From NCBI RefSeq assembly GCF_900055185.1, contig NZ_FIZX01000008.1, positions 19,299-83,298 of the forward strand: a stretch of 64,000 bases of DNA, written 5' to 3'. Below the pieces are notes generated by a model, which saw only the letters and a list, made by a program, of their open reading frames with translations, searched no databases and was not told the origin of the DNA. Source of the stretch: Grimontia celer. Its GTDB lineage: Bacteria; Pseudomonadota; Gammaproteobacteria; Enterobacterales; Vibrionaceae. Made by a program: the position numbers and the translations under genes. Shown piece by piece: positions 8,298 through 16,807 of the stretch. Every line of letters starts with the position of its first letter. Position 1 is the stretch's first letter.

Positions 8298-9509
8298 TTA
8301 GCTATCAGCACGTTTCACGACAACTGCCGTACCCATGCCGCCGCCGATGCAAAGCGAAGCAACACCATATGTGCCTTCGCGTTTTTCCAACTCATGAATC
8401 AGTGAAACCAACACGCGGTTACCTGATGCTCCGAGTGGGTGACCCAATGCGATTGCGCCACCATTGACGTTCGCCTTCTCCAAAATGCTGTCAGTGCTTA
8501 CACTGTGTGTGTCCGCCAATTGGTGAACAACACCCAGAGCCTGAGCAGCGAAGGCTTCGTTGAGCTCAAACAGATCCACGTCGGAAATAGATAACTCTGC
8601 TTTTTTCAGAGCTTCTGTTACTGCACCTACAGGGCCAAGGCCCATGATTTTTGGATCTAACCCAACTTGCGCATAGCTGGTGATTTCAGCCAACGGTTTC
8701 AAACCAAGGCGTTGAACCGCAGCTTCAGAGGCCACGATCACAGCGCTGGCACCGTCGTTTAGACCTGATGCGTTACCCGCAGTAACTGTGCCTTCGCGAT
8801 TAAAGGCAGGGCGAAGTTTCGCCAGACCTTCTTGCGTGCAGTCTGCTTTAGGGTATTCATCGGTATCGAAAATGACGGTTTGGCGACGTTGTTGTATTTC
8901 AACCGGAACGATTTCATTTTTGAAACGACCCGCTTCTACAGCAGCAACGGCCTTTTGTTGGCTCTGCTGTGCATACGCGTCTTGTTGCTCGCGACTTAGG
9001 CCAACGAGTTCAGCAACGTTCTCAGCAGTAACGCCCATGTGATATTGGTTGTAGACGTCTGTCAGGCCATCGTTGATCAGAAGATCTTTGAGGCCGATAT
9101 CGCCCATTTTTTGTCCGCCGCGCAGGGAGCCTGACGCTGCGAACGGGATTTGAGACATGTTCTCGACACCAGCTGCCACAACCACTTCTGCGTCGCCGCA
9201 GCGAATGTGTGCAACCGCATCCATGACCGCTTTCATGCCGCTGCCACAAACCATATTGATGGCATAAGCTGGAACGGTTTCTGGTAAGCCCGCATAAATG
9301 GCAGCCTGACGGCCAATGCCCATGCCTTGACCTGCACTGACCACGTTGCCGAGAATAACTTCATTGATGGCGTCTGGGGCAACATTACCTGCTTCCAGAG
9401 CACCTTTGATTGCAGATGCCGCCAGCTTACCTGCTGGAACATCTTTCAGAGAACCTGTGAATGCACCGATCGCGGTACGCTTAGCCGCGACAATATACAC
9501 TTTTTCCAT
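8298..9509 (-). CDS. phaA: Acetyl-CoA acetyltransferase (beta-ketothiolase)
   Basis: 403 residues. This biosynthetic thiolase condenses two acetyl-CoA into acetoacetyl-CoA, the first PHB step. The catalytic residues are visible: Cys88 in NMVCGSGMKAV (acyl carrier), His357 in GHPLGASG and Cys387 in LCIGGGMG. It lies 16 bp after phaB on the same strand. The reverse reaction would let acetoacetyl-CoA, for example from activated acetoacetate, enter central metabolism. Confidence 0.95.
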   Translation of the reverse strand: MEKVYIVAAKRTAIGAFTGSLKDVPAGKLAASAIKGALEAGNVAPDAINEVILGNVVSAGQGMGIGRQAAIYAGLPETVPAYAINMVCGSGMKAVMDAVAHIRCGDAEVVVAAGVENMSQIPFAASGSLRGGQKMGDIGLKDLLINDGLTDVYNQYHMGVTAENVAELVGLSREQQDAYAQQSQQKAVAAVEAGRFKNEIVPVEIQQRRQTVIFDTDEYPKADCTQEGLAKLRPAFNREGTVTAGNASGLNDGASAVIVASEAAVQRLGLKPLAEITSYAQVGLDPKIMGLGPVGAVTEALKKAELSISDVDLFELNEAFAAQALGVVHQLADTHSVSTDSILEKANVNGGAIALGHPLGASGNRVLVSLIHELEKREGTYGVASLCIGGGMGTAVVVKRADS

Positions 9510-9525
9510 GTGTAACCTTTCCCAA

Positions 9526-10266
9526 TTAGTTCATGTACAAGCCGCCGTTGACCGACAGCGTTTCCCCGGTGATGTAAGCACCTGCATCACTAGCAAGATA
9601 CGCGACTGCATCTGCAATTTCTTCCGGACGAGCCAGTCGCTTCATTGGAATCTCACTTTTGATAGATTCCAGCACTTCATCGCGCATAGCTTCTACCATT
9701 GGGGTTGCTGTGTAGCCAGGGGCAACGACGTTAGCGGTCACACCGTATCTTGCACCTTCAAACGCCAGAGACTTGGTGAAGCCAATCATGCCTGCTTTTG
9801 CAGCTGCGTAGTTGGTTTGACCAAACTGACCTTTCAGGCCGTTAACAGATGAGATATTGACCACGCGGCCACCGCCTTTCTCGCACATAGCAGCAAAGAG
9901 AGGTTGGGTTACGTTGAAAAGGCTATTGAGATTGGTATCGATAACAGCGTGCCAGTTATCTGCCGCCATTTTCTTGAAAAGACCATCTCGGGTGATACCC
10001 GCGTTATTGATGATAACGTCGATAGTGCCTTCTTCTTCAAGAAGCTTGGGGAGACGCTCTGCACATTCAGCTGTGTTGGTCACATCAAGTTCAAATAAGC
10101 GTACCTGATCTGAATCGAATTTCTTCTCTTCAAACCACTCCTCAGCACACTGAAGGTTCCCGGTGAAGTAGGTAGCAATCACGCGATAGCCCTGACTTAC
10201 CAATTTTTCAGTGATCGCCGAGCCGATACCACCTTTTGAACCGGTGATGAGCGCGAGTTTCTTCAT
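9526..10266 (-). CDS. phaB: Acetoacetyl-CoA reductase
   Basis: 246 residues from the ATG at 10266, which has GGAG 6-7 nt upstream and begins directly with the Rossmann motif ITGSKGGIG; the upstream in-frame ATG is discarded. It is a short-chain dehydrogenase with NNAG, Ser140, Tyr153 and Lys157 (YAAAK) as active-site residues. It reduces acetoacetyl-CoA to (R)-3-hydroxybutyryl-CoA with NADPH. It is the first gene of the PHB operon, so the operon promoter should lie in the long gap upstream. Confidence 0.95.
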   Translation of the reverse strand: MKKLALITGSKGGIGSAITEKLVSQGYRVIATYFTGNLQCAEEWFEEKKFDSDQVRLFELDVTNTAECAERLPKLLEEEGTIDVIINNAGITRDGLFKKMAADNWHAVIDTNLNSLFNVTQPLFAAMCEKGGGRVVNISSVNGLKGQFGQTNYAAAKAGMIGFTKSLAFEGARYGVTANVVAPGYTATPMVEAMRDEVLESIKSEIPMKRLARPEEIADAVAYLASDAGAYITGETLSVNGGLYMN

Positions 10267-10335
10267 TGTTGACTCCATTCTTAACAACAAGCAATTGAAC
10301 TTTGACCCCTGTAACTGCATTTGGTTATCCAAAAA

Positions 10336-10349
10336 TACAGGCACCTGTA
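10336..10349. promoter_or_regulatory. Operator-like palindrome upstream of phaB
   Basis: TACAGG and CCTGTA flank a central CA, a perfect 6-2-6 palindrome 70 bp upstream of the phaB start, set in A/T-runs. The form and place suit a dimeric regulator site. The protein is unknown. Confidence 0.4.
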
Positions 10350-10530
10350 ATTTTTTAGTTTTAGCGCGTAAGGGTTGAGACTATGGAAACTCATCTAGTC
10401 TCGAATTTAGAATAATTATTATGTGTGATGGTTTTATGACCACCGGAATTAAAGATATACAATCTTATGAGTAAGGCAAAAGGAATTAGGGGAGAATTAT
10501 AGAAACAAGATCTTGATCTACAACAAAACA

Positions 10531-10564
10531 CCATAAGTTAACGTGATGTTAATTTATGGTTTTT
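10531..10564. terminator. Possible terminator downstream of csdE
   Basis: A 12-bp stem with one G-T pair (10531-10542 with 10548-10559, loop GTGAT) is followed by TTTTT on the plus strand and preceded by CAAAAC, which gives a weaker T-run on the minus strand. It may end the csdA-csdE mRNA about 260 nt after csdE. Confidence 0.45.
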
Positions 10565-10817
10565 ATTTGGATCTATTAGGGTGGGAATTGTGTTTAATAA
10601 GCAATTTTCTTATTTTGTTCACCATTTATTGATGCGTTAAATAGGTATTTTTACTGCTCAAAAATGCACCAAATGAATTTAAGAAAGAAACTTCTGACTC
10701 TGCAAATGCAAACATAGAATAATTGACCGACCTCTCAGGTTTAAAGTGTCACCTGTACGGTAAAGTGGTCAGATAAAGCGGTGAATTTGTAGCGAAAACA
10801 CCGCTGTAGGTCAGGTT

Positions 10818-11243
10818 CTATAAGGCTTTTAGCTGATTAATGATGGCGTGGACACCATTGCTTCGGGATTGGCTGATATGGCCGAGAAGATCCATTGCTT
10901 CCAGGTAGCTCTCGAAATCAAATGAAAGAATATCTTCTTTGGACTTTCTTTCGACAGCAGCAAGAATTATCGCTAACAATCCTTTAACAATTCTTGCGTC
11001 GGAATCAGCAGAGAAAAAGTAGACTCCCTCGCAATTTTTCCATGTAAGCCAAACTTTGCTTTCACATCCAGGTACGGAAATACTGTCGGCTTTTAATGTT
11101 TCATCCATGGTTGGTAGCTTTTTTCCCATCTGAATAACCAGACGGTATTTATCTTCCCAGCTTCTACATTTCAACATCTGATTCAAAATGTCATCAGTAG
11201 AAATGTCAGAGCCAAATGGATGTGATGGCAATATGTTTGTCAT
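10818..11243 (-). CDS. csdE: Sulfur acceptor protein CsdE (SufE-like)
   Basis: 141 residues, SufE fold. CsdE accepts persulfide sulfur from CsdA on a conserved Cys, here Cys60 in SVPGCESKVW, and passes it on in the CSD system that interacts with TcdA. The remaining SufE landmarks (KLPTMDE and SDARIVKGLLAI) are intact. It follows csdA by 39 bp on the same strand. Confidence 0.94.
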   Translation of the reverse strand: MTNILPSHPFGSDISTDDILNQMLKCRSWEDKYRLVIQMGKKLPTMDETLKADSISVPGCESKVWLTWKNCEGVYFFSADSDARIVKGLLAIILAAVERKSKEDILSFDFESYLEAMDLLGHISQSRSNGVHAIINQLKAL

Positions 11244-11282
11244 GGGTTAACTCAATGGTTAGCGAAAAAGACTGTCGATATT

Positions 11283-12506
11283 TTAAAGCAAATCACAGGC
11301 TTTCTGAATGGCGGCGACGCAGCGTGATATGTCGTCTTCGGTGTTGTATAGGGCAATAGAAATACGCACACAACCATTAATGCCAAGTGCATCCATCAAT
11401 GGATGGGCACAGTGATGTCCAGAACGCACCGCAATACCCTGTTGATCCAGTAAGGTGGCGATGTCGGAGTGATGGACGCCATCGACGGTGAATGCAACGA
11501 CACTGGCTCCGTGTTGTAACCCGATGATGCGCAGATCTTCGATATTTTGGATACCTTCGACCAGCTGGTTCTGCAGCGCTGCAATATGCGCTTCTGCCCC
11601 TTTATGGTCAATGTTGGCCAGCCAGTGAATAGCTTCCCCCAGTGAAATGGCACCTGCGACATTGGGAGTGCCTGCCTCAAACTTCGCTGGAGATTCCGCA
11701 TACTGGGTGCCGGAAAAACTGACTTTCTCTACCATTTTTCCCCCGCCGTGCCACGGTGGCATCGTTTCCAGCAGGGAAGGCCTGCCATAAAGTGCACCGA
11801 TCCCAGCAGGCGCAAACAGCTTGTGACCAGAGAAAACATAGAAGTCGGCATTCATGGTTGTCACATCAACGTTCTCATGCACCACGGCCTGCGCGCCATC
11901 AACCACCACAATTGCGCCTGCCAAATGGGCTTTCTCAATGACCGCTTCAACGGGATTTCTTGTACCTGTGACGTTGCTGATATGCGCAATGCACAGCATT
12001 CGTGTTCTAGACGTCAGCAGGTTATCCAGTTCAGCCAGTTCTAACTGACAAGTCTCCGGGTTAACTGGCCACTTAACCACGTTTGCACCGGTTTGCTCTG
12101 CCACTATCTGCCAGGGAACGATGTTGGCGTGGTGTTCCATTTCAGTCACGATGATCTCATCGCCAGGTTGAAGGTTTTGCCGGGCGTAGGTCTGTGCAAT
12201 CAGATTGAGTGCTTCTGTTGCACCACGCGTCCAGACAATGCCTTCGACGGGGGCATTCAGGAAGTCAGCGACAGTCTGGCGCGCCGCTTCAAAGCGGTTG
12301 GTTGCTGATGCTGTCAGTGAGTGAGAACCACGATGCACATTGGCATTGGCACCGGAATAGTATTGGCTAATGCTCTCGATCACCGCCCGTGGTTTTTGAG
12401 ACGTGGCAGCACTGTCCAGATAAACAAGTGGCTGGCTATGGATATGCTGATCCAGCGATGGAAAATCGCGTCGGATGGTATCTACGTCAAAAGGGCGGTT
12501 GGTCAT
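11283..12506 (-). CDS. csdA: Cysteine desulfurase CsdA
   Basis: 407 residues, group II cysteine desulfurase. PLP is bound by Lys229 (FSGHKLFAPAG); the persulfide-forming Cys366 lies in RSGHHCAHPLM. It releases sulfur from cysteine (or selenocysteine) and hands it to CsdE. It begins the csdA-csdE operon and is followed upstream by the gcvB gene on the same strand. Confidence 0.95.
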   Translation of the reverse strand: MTNRPFDVDTIRRDFPSLDQHIHSQPLVYLDSAATSQKPRAVIESISQYYSGANANVHRGSHSLTASATNRFEAARQTVADFLNAPVEGIVWTRGATEALNLIAQTYARQNLQPGDEIIVTEMEHHANIVPWQIVAEQTGANVVKWPVNPETCQLELAELDNLLTSRTRMLCIAHISNVTGTRNPVEAVIEKAHLAGAIVVVDGAQAVVHENVDVTTMNADFYVFSGHKLFAPAGIGALYGRPSLLETMPPWHGGGKMVEKVSFSGTQYAESPAKFEAGTPNVAGAISLGEAIHWLANIDHKGAEAHIAALQNQLVEGIQNIEDLRIIGLQHGASVVAFTVDGVHHSDIATLLDQQGIAVRSGHHCAHPLMDALGINGCVRISIALYNTEDDISRCVAAIQKACDLL

Positions 12507-12619
12507 GATTTTGATTTCACTTCACTGACTCAGTAATGGAGGCGAATGATCGCTTTTTCGTAATATTAACTCAAGAGAAAGTAATGGATGTGAAATGGTT
12601 TCAGGACGAAACGAAAGGC

Positions 12620-12801
12620 AAAAAAAAGCACCGGGCAATTTGCTCAGTGCTACGACAAATTTTTTGATTGATAGGATTCAAAAAATACAGCAAGTATGAA
12701 AGGTAGATGTCTCTACCGAATTTCGGCGGTGCCGAAATATGCAAACACAACATCGCAACCACAAAACTTGTCGTACGTAGGGAACGATAATCCCGTGGTG
12801 C
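12620..12801 (-). ncRNA. gcvB: GcvB small RNA
   Basis: A roughly 180-nt RNA divergent from gcvA, the place of gcvB in E. coli. Read on the minus strand it holds the G/U-rich R1 seed (GATGTTGTGTTTGC at 12754-12741), a hairpin (12721-12737), a GGTAG-CTACC hairpin (12702-12717) followed by an R2/R3-like CATACTTGCTGTA segment, and a terminator hairpin opening GTAGCAC (12628-12651) with an eight-U tail. This order matches GcvB, an Hfq-dependent repressor of amino acid and peptide transporter mRNAs. Ends are inferred from the promoter and terminator. The 80-codon frame overlapping it is not a gene. Confidence 0.93.
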
Positions 12802-12807
12802 GCGCAA

Positions 12808-12836
12808 ACTATAGGTTTTCTCTAGAGCCAGAACAA
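12808..12836 (-). promoter_or_regulatory. gcvB promoter
   Basis: TTGTTC (12836-12831) and TATAGT (12813-12808) with 17-bp spacing place the start near 12801. A TATAAT for gcvA lies at 12846-12851 on the other strand, so the two divergent promoters nearly abut and GcvA can control both from one site. Confidence 0.7.
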
Positions 12837-12889
12837 TCGACATTTTATAATACTGTTCATTAGAAAAACTTATTCATTAAGGACGCACT

Positions 12890-13795
12890 ATGGCCCGACG
12901 TCTCCCCCCTCTCAATTCGCTCCGCGTTTTTGAAGCAGCTGCCCGCCATCTAAGTTTTACCCGCGCCGCTGAGGAGCTGTTTGTGACTCAGGCTGCGGTG
13001 AGTCATCAGATAAAAGCACTGGAAGAATTTCTTGGTTTAAAGCTGTTTCGACGCCGTAATCGCTCGCTACTTTTGACGGAAGAAGGTCAAAGTTATTTTC
13101 TTGATATCAAGGATATATTTACCTCTTTGGCTGATGCCACAGACAGAGTGCTGGAACGTGGTGCGAAAGGAGCGCTGACTATCAGTCTGCCGCCAAGTTT
13201 TGCGATTCAGTGGCTGGTACCTCGCCTGGCGGACTTTAACCAGCAACACCCAGAGATTGATGTGCGCATTAAAGCGGTAGACATGGAAGATGGTTCGCTG
13301 ACTGACGATGTTGATGTGGCAATTTACTACGGGAGAGGGAATTGGCCAGGACTGCGCTGCGACGAGCTTTATCCGGAGTTTCTGCTGCCAGTGTGCAGCC
13401 CTGCAGTACTCAATGGGCCTAAGCCACTCCATAGTCTAGAAGATTTGAAGCATCATACTTTACTTCATGACAGAACAAGAAAGGATTGGAAGACTTACGC
13501 TAAGTACTATCAGATTAGTGACATTAATCTAAACTATGGCCCGATTTTTAGTCATTCCACCATGGTGCTTCAGGCTGCGGCACTGGGGCAGGGCATCGCA
13601 TTGAGTAACAATGTACTCGCGCAGCCAGAGTTGGAATCTGGCAGACTGGTATGTCCGTTTGAGCATTTCTTAATGAGTAAGAATGCGTTTTATCTCGTCA
13701 GCCAACAAAAAGATGCGGATTCAGGCCGTATCGCTGCATTTAGGGAATGGGTATTGGCGAAAGCTGCTGCCGAACAGGAGAGTATATCTTCATGA
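12890..13795 (+). CDS. gcvA: Glycine cleavage system activator GcvA (LysR family)
   Basis: 301 residues with an N-terminal helix-turn-helix (SLRVFEAAARHLSFTRAAEE, then VTQAAVSHQIKALE) typical of GcvA and the LysR effector domain after it. GcvA activates the gcv operon and gcvB when glycine is high and represses when purine is high. Divergence from gcvB and the following DUF423-rlmM genes match E. coli. Its stop overlaps the next start (ATGA). Confidence 0.94.
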   Translation: MARRLPPLNSLRVFEAAARHLSFTRAAEELFVTQAAVSHQIKALEEFLGLKLFRRRNRSLLLTEEGQSYFLDIKDIFTSLADATDRVLERGAKGALTISLPPSFAIQWLVPRLADFNQQHPEIDVRIKAVDMEDGSLTDDVDVAIYYGRGNWPGLRCDELYPEFLLPVCSPAVLNGPKPLHSLEDLKHHTLLHDRTRKDWKTYAKYYQISDINLNYGPIFSHSTMVLQAAALGQGIALSNNVLAQPELESGRLVCPFEHFLMSKNAFYLVSQQKDADSGRIAAFREWVLAKAAAEQESISS

Positions 13796-14427
13796 GTGAA
13801 TTTTCAGAACAGCGTGTGTTGATTGATGGCCCAGTATCTGCCGAGCATACTTTTATTTTTGCCCATGGTGCCGGAGCTGGCATGGAACATGATTTCATGG
13901 CGGAAGTGGCAGAGATGATTGCTGATCACGGCATTCGTGTCGTGCGTTTCAATTTTCCTTACATGGTCAAACGCGCTGAGGATGGTAAGAAACGCCCGCC
14001 AGATCGTGCGCCTAAACTACTGGAAGCATTTAAAGAAGTGATTGCTGAATATCGTACAGAGAAGACGGTCATTGGCGGAAAATCCATGGGGGGACGAATG
14101 GCGAGCCACCTTGCTGATGTCGAGGGACTAAAAGGCATAGCCTGTCTGGGCTTTCCTTTTCACCCGCCAGGTAAGCCAGAAAAAGACAAGGGTGAGCATC
14201 TTGCCGATTTGTCACTTTCCACGCTGATCTTGCAAGGGGAGCGAGACACCTTTGGTAACCGTGCTGAACTGGAAGGCTATCGATTGTCAGATAAGGTCAC
14301 TCTCACGTTCATTCCAGATGGGGATCACAGTTTCAAACCGCGAAAAGCATCGGGTCACACCGAAACCGGTAACCGTCAGATGGCAGCTGATCATATTGCG
14401 GCGTTTATCAAAGAGGTGTGCCAATGA
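13792..14427 (+). CDS. Alpha/beta hydrolase-like protein (KANL3/Tex30 type)
   Basis: 211 residues from the ATG at 13792, which overlaps the gcvA stop as ATGA. It has an alpha/beta-hydrolase core: FAHGAGAGM near the N-terminus (oxyanion region), GGKSMGGRMAS as the nucleophile elbow with Ser, and GDHSF near the C-terminus with the likely catalytic His. No signal peptide is seen. The substrate is unknown; it is translated together with gcvA and the DUF423 gene. Confidence 0.8.
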   Translation: MSEFSEQRVLIDGPVSAEHTFIFAHGAGAGMEHDFMAEVAEMIADHGIRVVRFNFPYMVKRAEDGKKRPPDRAPKLLEAFKEVIAEYRTEKTVIGGKSMGGRMASHLADVEGLKGIACLGFPFHPPGKPEKDKGEHLADLSLSTLILQGERDTFGNRAELEGYRLSDKVTLTFIPDGDHSFKPRKASGHTETGNRQMAADHIAAFIKEVCQ

Positions 14428-14798
14428 ATGGTCGTCAATATGCCTCGCTTGGTTGTGTGTTTGCTGGTATTGCGGTTGCGCTTGGCGCATTTGCGGCTCA
14501 CGCCTTAAAAGCGCAGCTTCCCGCTTATGAGCTCTCTATCATTGAGAAGGGTGTTCAGTATCAGTTCTGGCATGCACTGGCATTGCTCGCTCTCGGGCTT
14601 TGGTATCGAACTCAGCCACAGCGTCTGCTCTCCATTGCGTGTGGGTTTATTGTGGTAGGAATTCTCTGCTTTAGTGGTAGTTTGTATGGCTTGGCGCTGA
14701 CAGATTGGCGATGGCTTTGGCCTATTACTCCGCTGGGAGGCACTTGCTTTTTGGTTGGTTGGTTACTCGCGGCAGTCTCTCTCTGGCGCAAAGCTTGA
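14424..14798 (+). CDS. DUF423 inner-membrane protein (YgdD family)
   Basis: 124 residues from the ATG at 14424, overlapping the previous stop as ATGA. Four hydrophobic segments are visible with the family's opening GAFAAHALK and the EKGVQYQFWHALALLALG segment. The same gene (ygdD) lies between gcvA and rlmM in E. coli. Function unknown. Confidence 0.88.
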   Translation: MNGRQYASLGCVFAGIAVALGAFAAHALKAQLPAYELSIIEKGVQYQFWHALALLALGLWYRTQPQRLLSIACGFIVVGILCFSGSLYGLALTDWRWLWPITPLGGTCFLVGWLLAAVSLWRKA

Positions 14799-14855
14799 GT
14801 TCAGCACCTTGCTTCATCATAATGTCGCGTCATTTTTATAGGTAGCAGGCCCGAG

Positions 14856-15923
14856 ATGAACCAGATTTTATTGTATTGCCGCCAGGGCTTTGAAAAAGAG
14901 TGTGCGGGTGAGATTCAGGACAAAGCGACAGGAGTCGAAGTGTATGGTTTCCCACGTGTGGAAAAGAACACTGGCTACGTGCTGTTTGAGTGTTACCAGC
15001 AAGGCGATGCAGAAAAACTGCTTCAGACGTTGCCGCTGACCTCACTGATTTTTGCGCGTCAGATGATTGCGGTTGTGGATACCCTGAATGATTTGGATCC
15101 GGGTGACCGTATTTCACCGATTCTGGCGCTTGGCGGTGAACTGCCAAAATGTGGTGATATCCGCGTGGAAACGCCGGATACAGCGCAAGCGAAAGAGCTG
15201 CTGAAATTCTGCCGAAAATTCACCGTGCCATTGCGTCAGGCATTGCGTAAACGCGGTGTATTGCTGGCAAAAGACAACCCGAAAAAACCGGTGCTGCATG
15301 TGTGTTTCACTGCGCCGGGCTGCTGTTTCGTCGGATACTCACTGTCGAACAACAACTCACCTCACTATATGGGTATTCATCGCCTGAAGTTCCCAGCCGA
15401 TGCGCCAAGCCGTTCAACACTGAAGCTTGAAGAAGCCTTTCATGCTTTTATTCCGCGAGATGAATGGGATGAACGATTGGCACCGGGAATGTGGGCGGTT
15501 GATCTTGGTGCTTGTCCGGGTGGCTGGACGTATCAACTGGTGAAGCGCTCTATGTTCGTTCACGCTGTTGATAACGGCGCGATGGCGGAAAGCCTCATGG
15601 AAACCGGTCAGGTGAAATACCATGCTGCCGACGGCTTTAAGTTCGAGCCGCCGCGTAAAAACGTGACCTGGTTAGTGTGCGACATGATTGAAAAGCCTTA
15701 CCGGGTTGCACAACTGATGGGTGAGTGGCTGATTGAAGGCTGGGCGAAAGAAACTATCTTTAACCTGAAATTGCCAATGAATCGCCGTTTTGAGCAGGTG
15801 AAAGACGATCTGCAGAATCTGAAAAAGTTTCTGATTGAAAACGGCCTGAAATTCGAGATGCAGGCAAAGCATCTTTATCATGACCGAGAAGAAATCACGG
15901 TTCATATTCGTGTATTGAAATAA
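14856..15923 (+). CDS. rlmM: 23S rRNA C2498 2'-O-ribose methyltransferase
   Basis: 355 residues. N-terminal THUMP-like RNA-binding region, then a Rossmann methyltransferase with the SAM-binding motif [15 protein letters not shown] around residue 218 and a KLPMNRR segment carrying the catalytic Lys. RlmM modifies the peptidyl-transferase loop of 23S rRNA. It keeps its E. coli neighbours. Confidence 0.95.
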   Translation: MNQILLYCRQGFEKECAGEIQDKATGVEVYGFPRVEKNTGYVLFECYQQGDAEKLLQTLPLTSLIFARQMIAVVDTLNDLDPGDRISPILALGGELPKCGDIRVETPDTAQAKELLKFCRKFTVPLRQALRKRGVLLAKDNPKKPVLHVCFTAPGCCFVGYSLSNNNSPHYMGIHRLKFPADAPSRSTLKLEEAFHAFIPRDEWDERLAPGMWAVDLGACPGGWTYQLVKRSMFVHAVDNGAMAESLMETGQVKYHAADGFKFEPPRKNVTWLVCDMIEKPYRVAQLMGEWLIEGWAKETIFNLKLPMNRRFEQVKDDLQNLKKFLIENGLKFEMQAKHLYHDREEITVHIRVLK

Positions 15924-15924
15924 C

Positions 15925-15952
15925 AAGAAGGCAGCCAATCGGCTGCCTTCTT
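15925..15952. terminator. Bidirectional terminator between rlmM and xni
   Basis: 12-bp stem (15925-15936 with 15941-15952), loop AATC, between convergent genes. Confidence 0.88.
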
Positions 15953-15973
15953 TACATTTGGGCTTTGCAAGAG

Positions 15974-16744
15974 TTAGGGAGCGGTGTAGCGGATATCCTG
16001 AAGGTTAAAACCCAAAGTTATGTCCGTTTTTAGTGTTGCCACCTGCTTGCAACGAAGTGCCAGTTCTTTTGTGCCTTCCAGCTTTTTCTGCCATTTAGGC
16101 TCAACATCTTCTGCTGCATATAGTTGCTCCAAAGTACCGTAGCGTTGCAGTAGGGTCGACGCCGTTTTCGGGCCAATACCCGGCACGCCTGATACGCCGC
16201 TTGAACTAATACCTGTCAGCCCCCAGTAATCAGTCAGTTGTTGAGGCTGAACGGCAAACTCTTTTTCAATAAACGGACTGTCGAGCCAGCGCTGCTGGAA
16301 ATAATCGCGTATGCGCAGCGTTGGTTGTAGTAACTGGCAATAGCCTTTGTCGGTGGAAACGATTGTAACCTGACCATCTCTGCTGGCGACTTTGATAGCG
16401 AGAGTGGCAATCATGTCGTCGGCTTCGTCGCCGGACGAAAGCAGCGAATCAATACCCATATCCCAAAGCGCATCCTGAATTTTATCCAGTCCAGCTTGCA
16501 GGGCTTCAGGCATGGGCTTTCGACCCAGCTTGTACTCCGGAACCAGTTCTGCGCGCCAGCCTCTGTCCTGCTCAGTATGATCGAACACAGCGACAATGTG
16601 GGTGGGCTCTGAAGAGCGGATAATCTTGGTCAATGCGCGGTTGCAGACTTGGATCGTCGAGGCGATATCTTCCGGATCTGGCTGCGCAGCGTGCACCCGG
16701 CGGATGAGGTTCATGGCATCAATGACGACAAGGTGAATTGACAT
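15974..16744 (-). CDS. xni: Flap endonuclease Xni (ExoIX)
   Basis: 256 residues, homologous to the 5'-nuclease domain of DNA polymerase I. Acidic metal-site motifs are visible (VIDAMNLI, VFDH and DEADDMIATLA, then STDKGYCQLL), followed by the helix-hairpin-helix GVSGVPGIGPKTA. Xni acts on flap DNA structures. It lies downstream of ppnN as in E. coli. Confidence 0.93.
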   Translation of the reverse strand: MSIHLVVIDAMNLIRRVHAAQPDPEDIASTIQVCNRALTKIIRSSEPTHIVAVFDHTEQDRGWRAELVPEYKLGRKPMPEALQAGLDKIQDALWDMGIDSLLSSGDEADDMIATLAIKVASRDGQVTIVSTDKGYCQLLQPTLRIRDYFQQRWLDSPFIEKEFAVQPQQLTDYWGLTGISSSGVSGVPGIGPKTASTLLQRYGTLEQLYAAEDVEPKWQKKLEGTKELALRCKQVATLKTDITLGFNLQDIRYTAP

Positions 16745-16757
16745 GGATTACCCAAAT

Positions 16758-16780
16758 AAAAATGGCCCGTTGGGGCCATT
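16758..16780 (-). terminator. Intrinsic terminator downstream of ppnN
   Basis: 8-bp stem (16761-16768 with 16773-16780, loop GTTG) followed on the minus strand by a short T-run, in the 63-bp gap before xni. Partial readthrough into xni is possible. Confidence 0.65.
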
Positions 16781-16807
16781 CTAATTGCTTGAGAGATAAA
16801 TGAAAGC

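Larger units (their letters stand above)
10267..10817. other. 551-bp AT-rich intergenic region upstream of phaB
   Basis: No convincing reading frame is present. It contains a 14-bp perfect inverted repeat at 10336-10349, a 7-bp hairpin at 10377-10402, and a strong hairpin at 10531-10559. It should hold the PHB operon promoter and the end of the csdA-csdE transcript. Confidence 0.6.

Noticed and set aside
10777..10805. Terminator directly after csdE
   Set aside because: A 7-bp stem with a 15-base loop and no T-run in either direction.
12601..12843. 80-codon open frame on the minus strand between csdA and gcvA
   Set aside because: It covers the GcvB RNA and its promoter, with no ribosome site and no recognisable protein.
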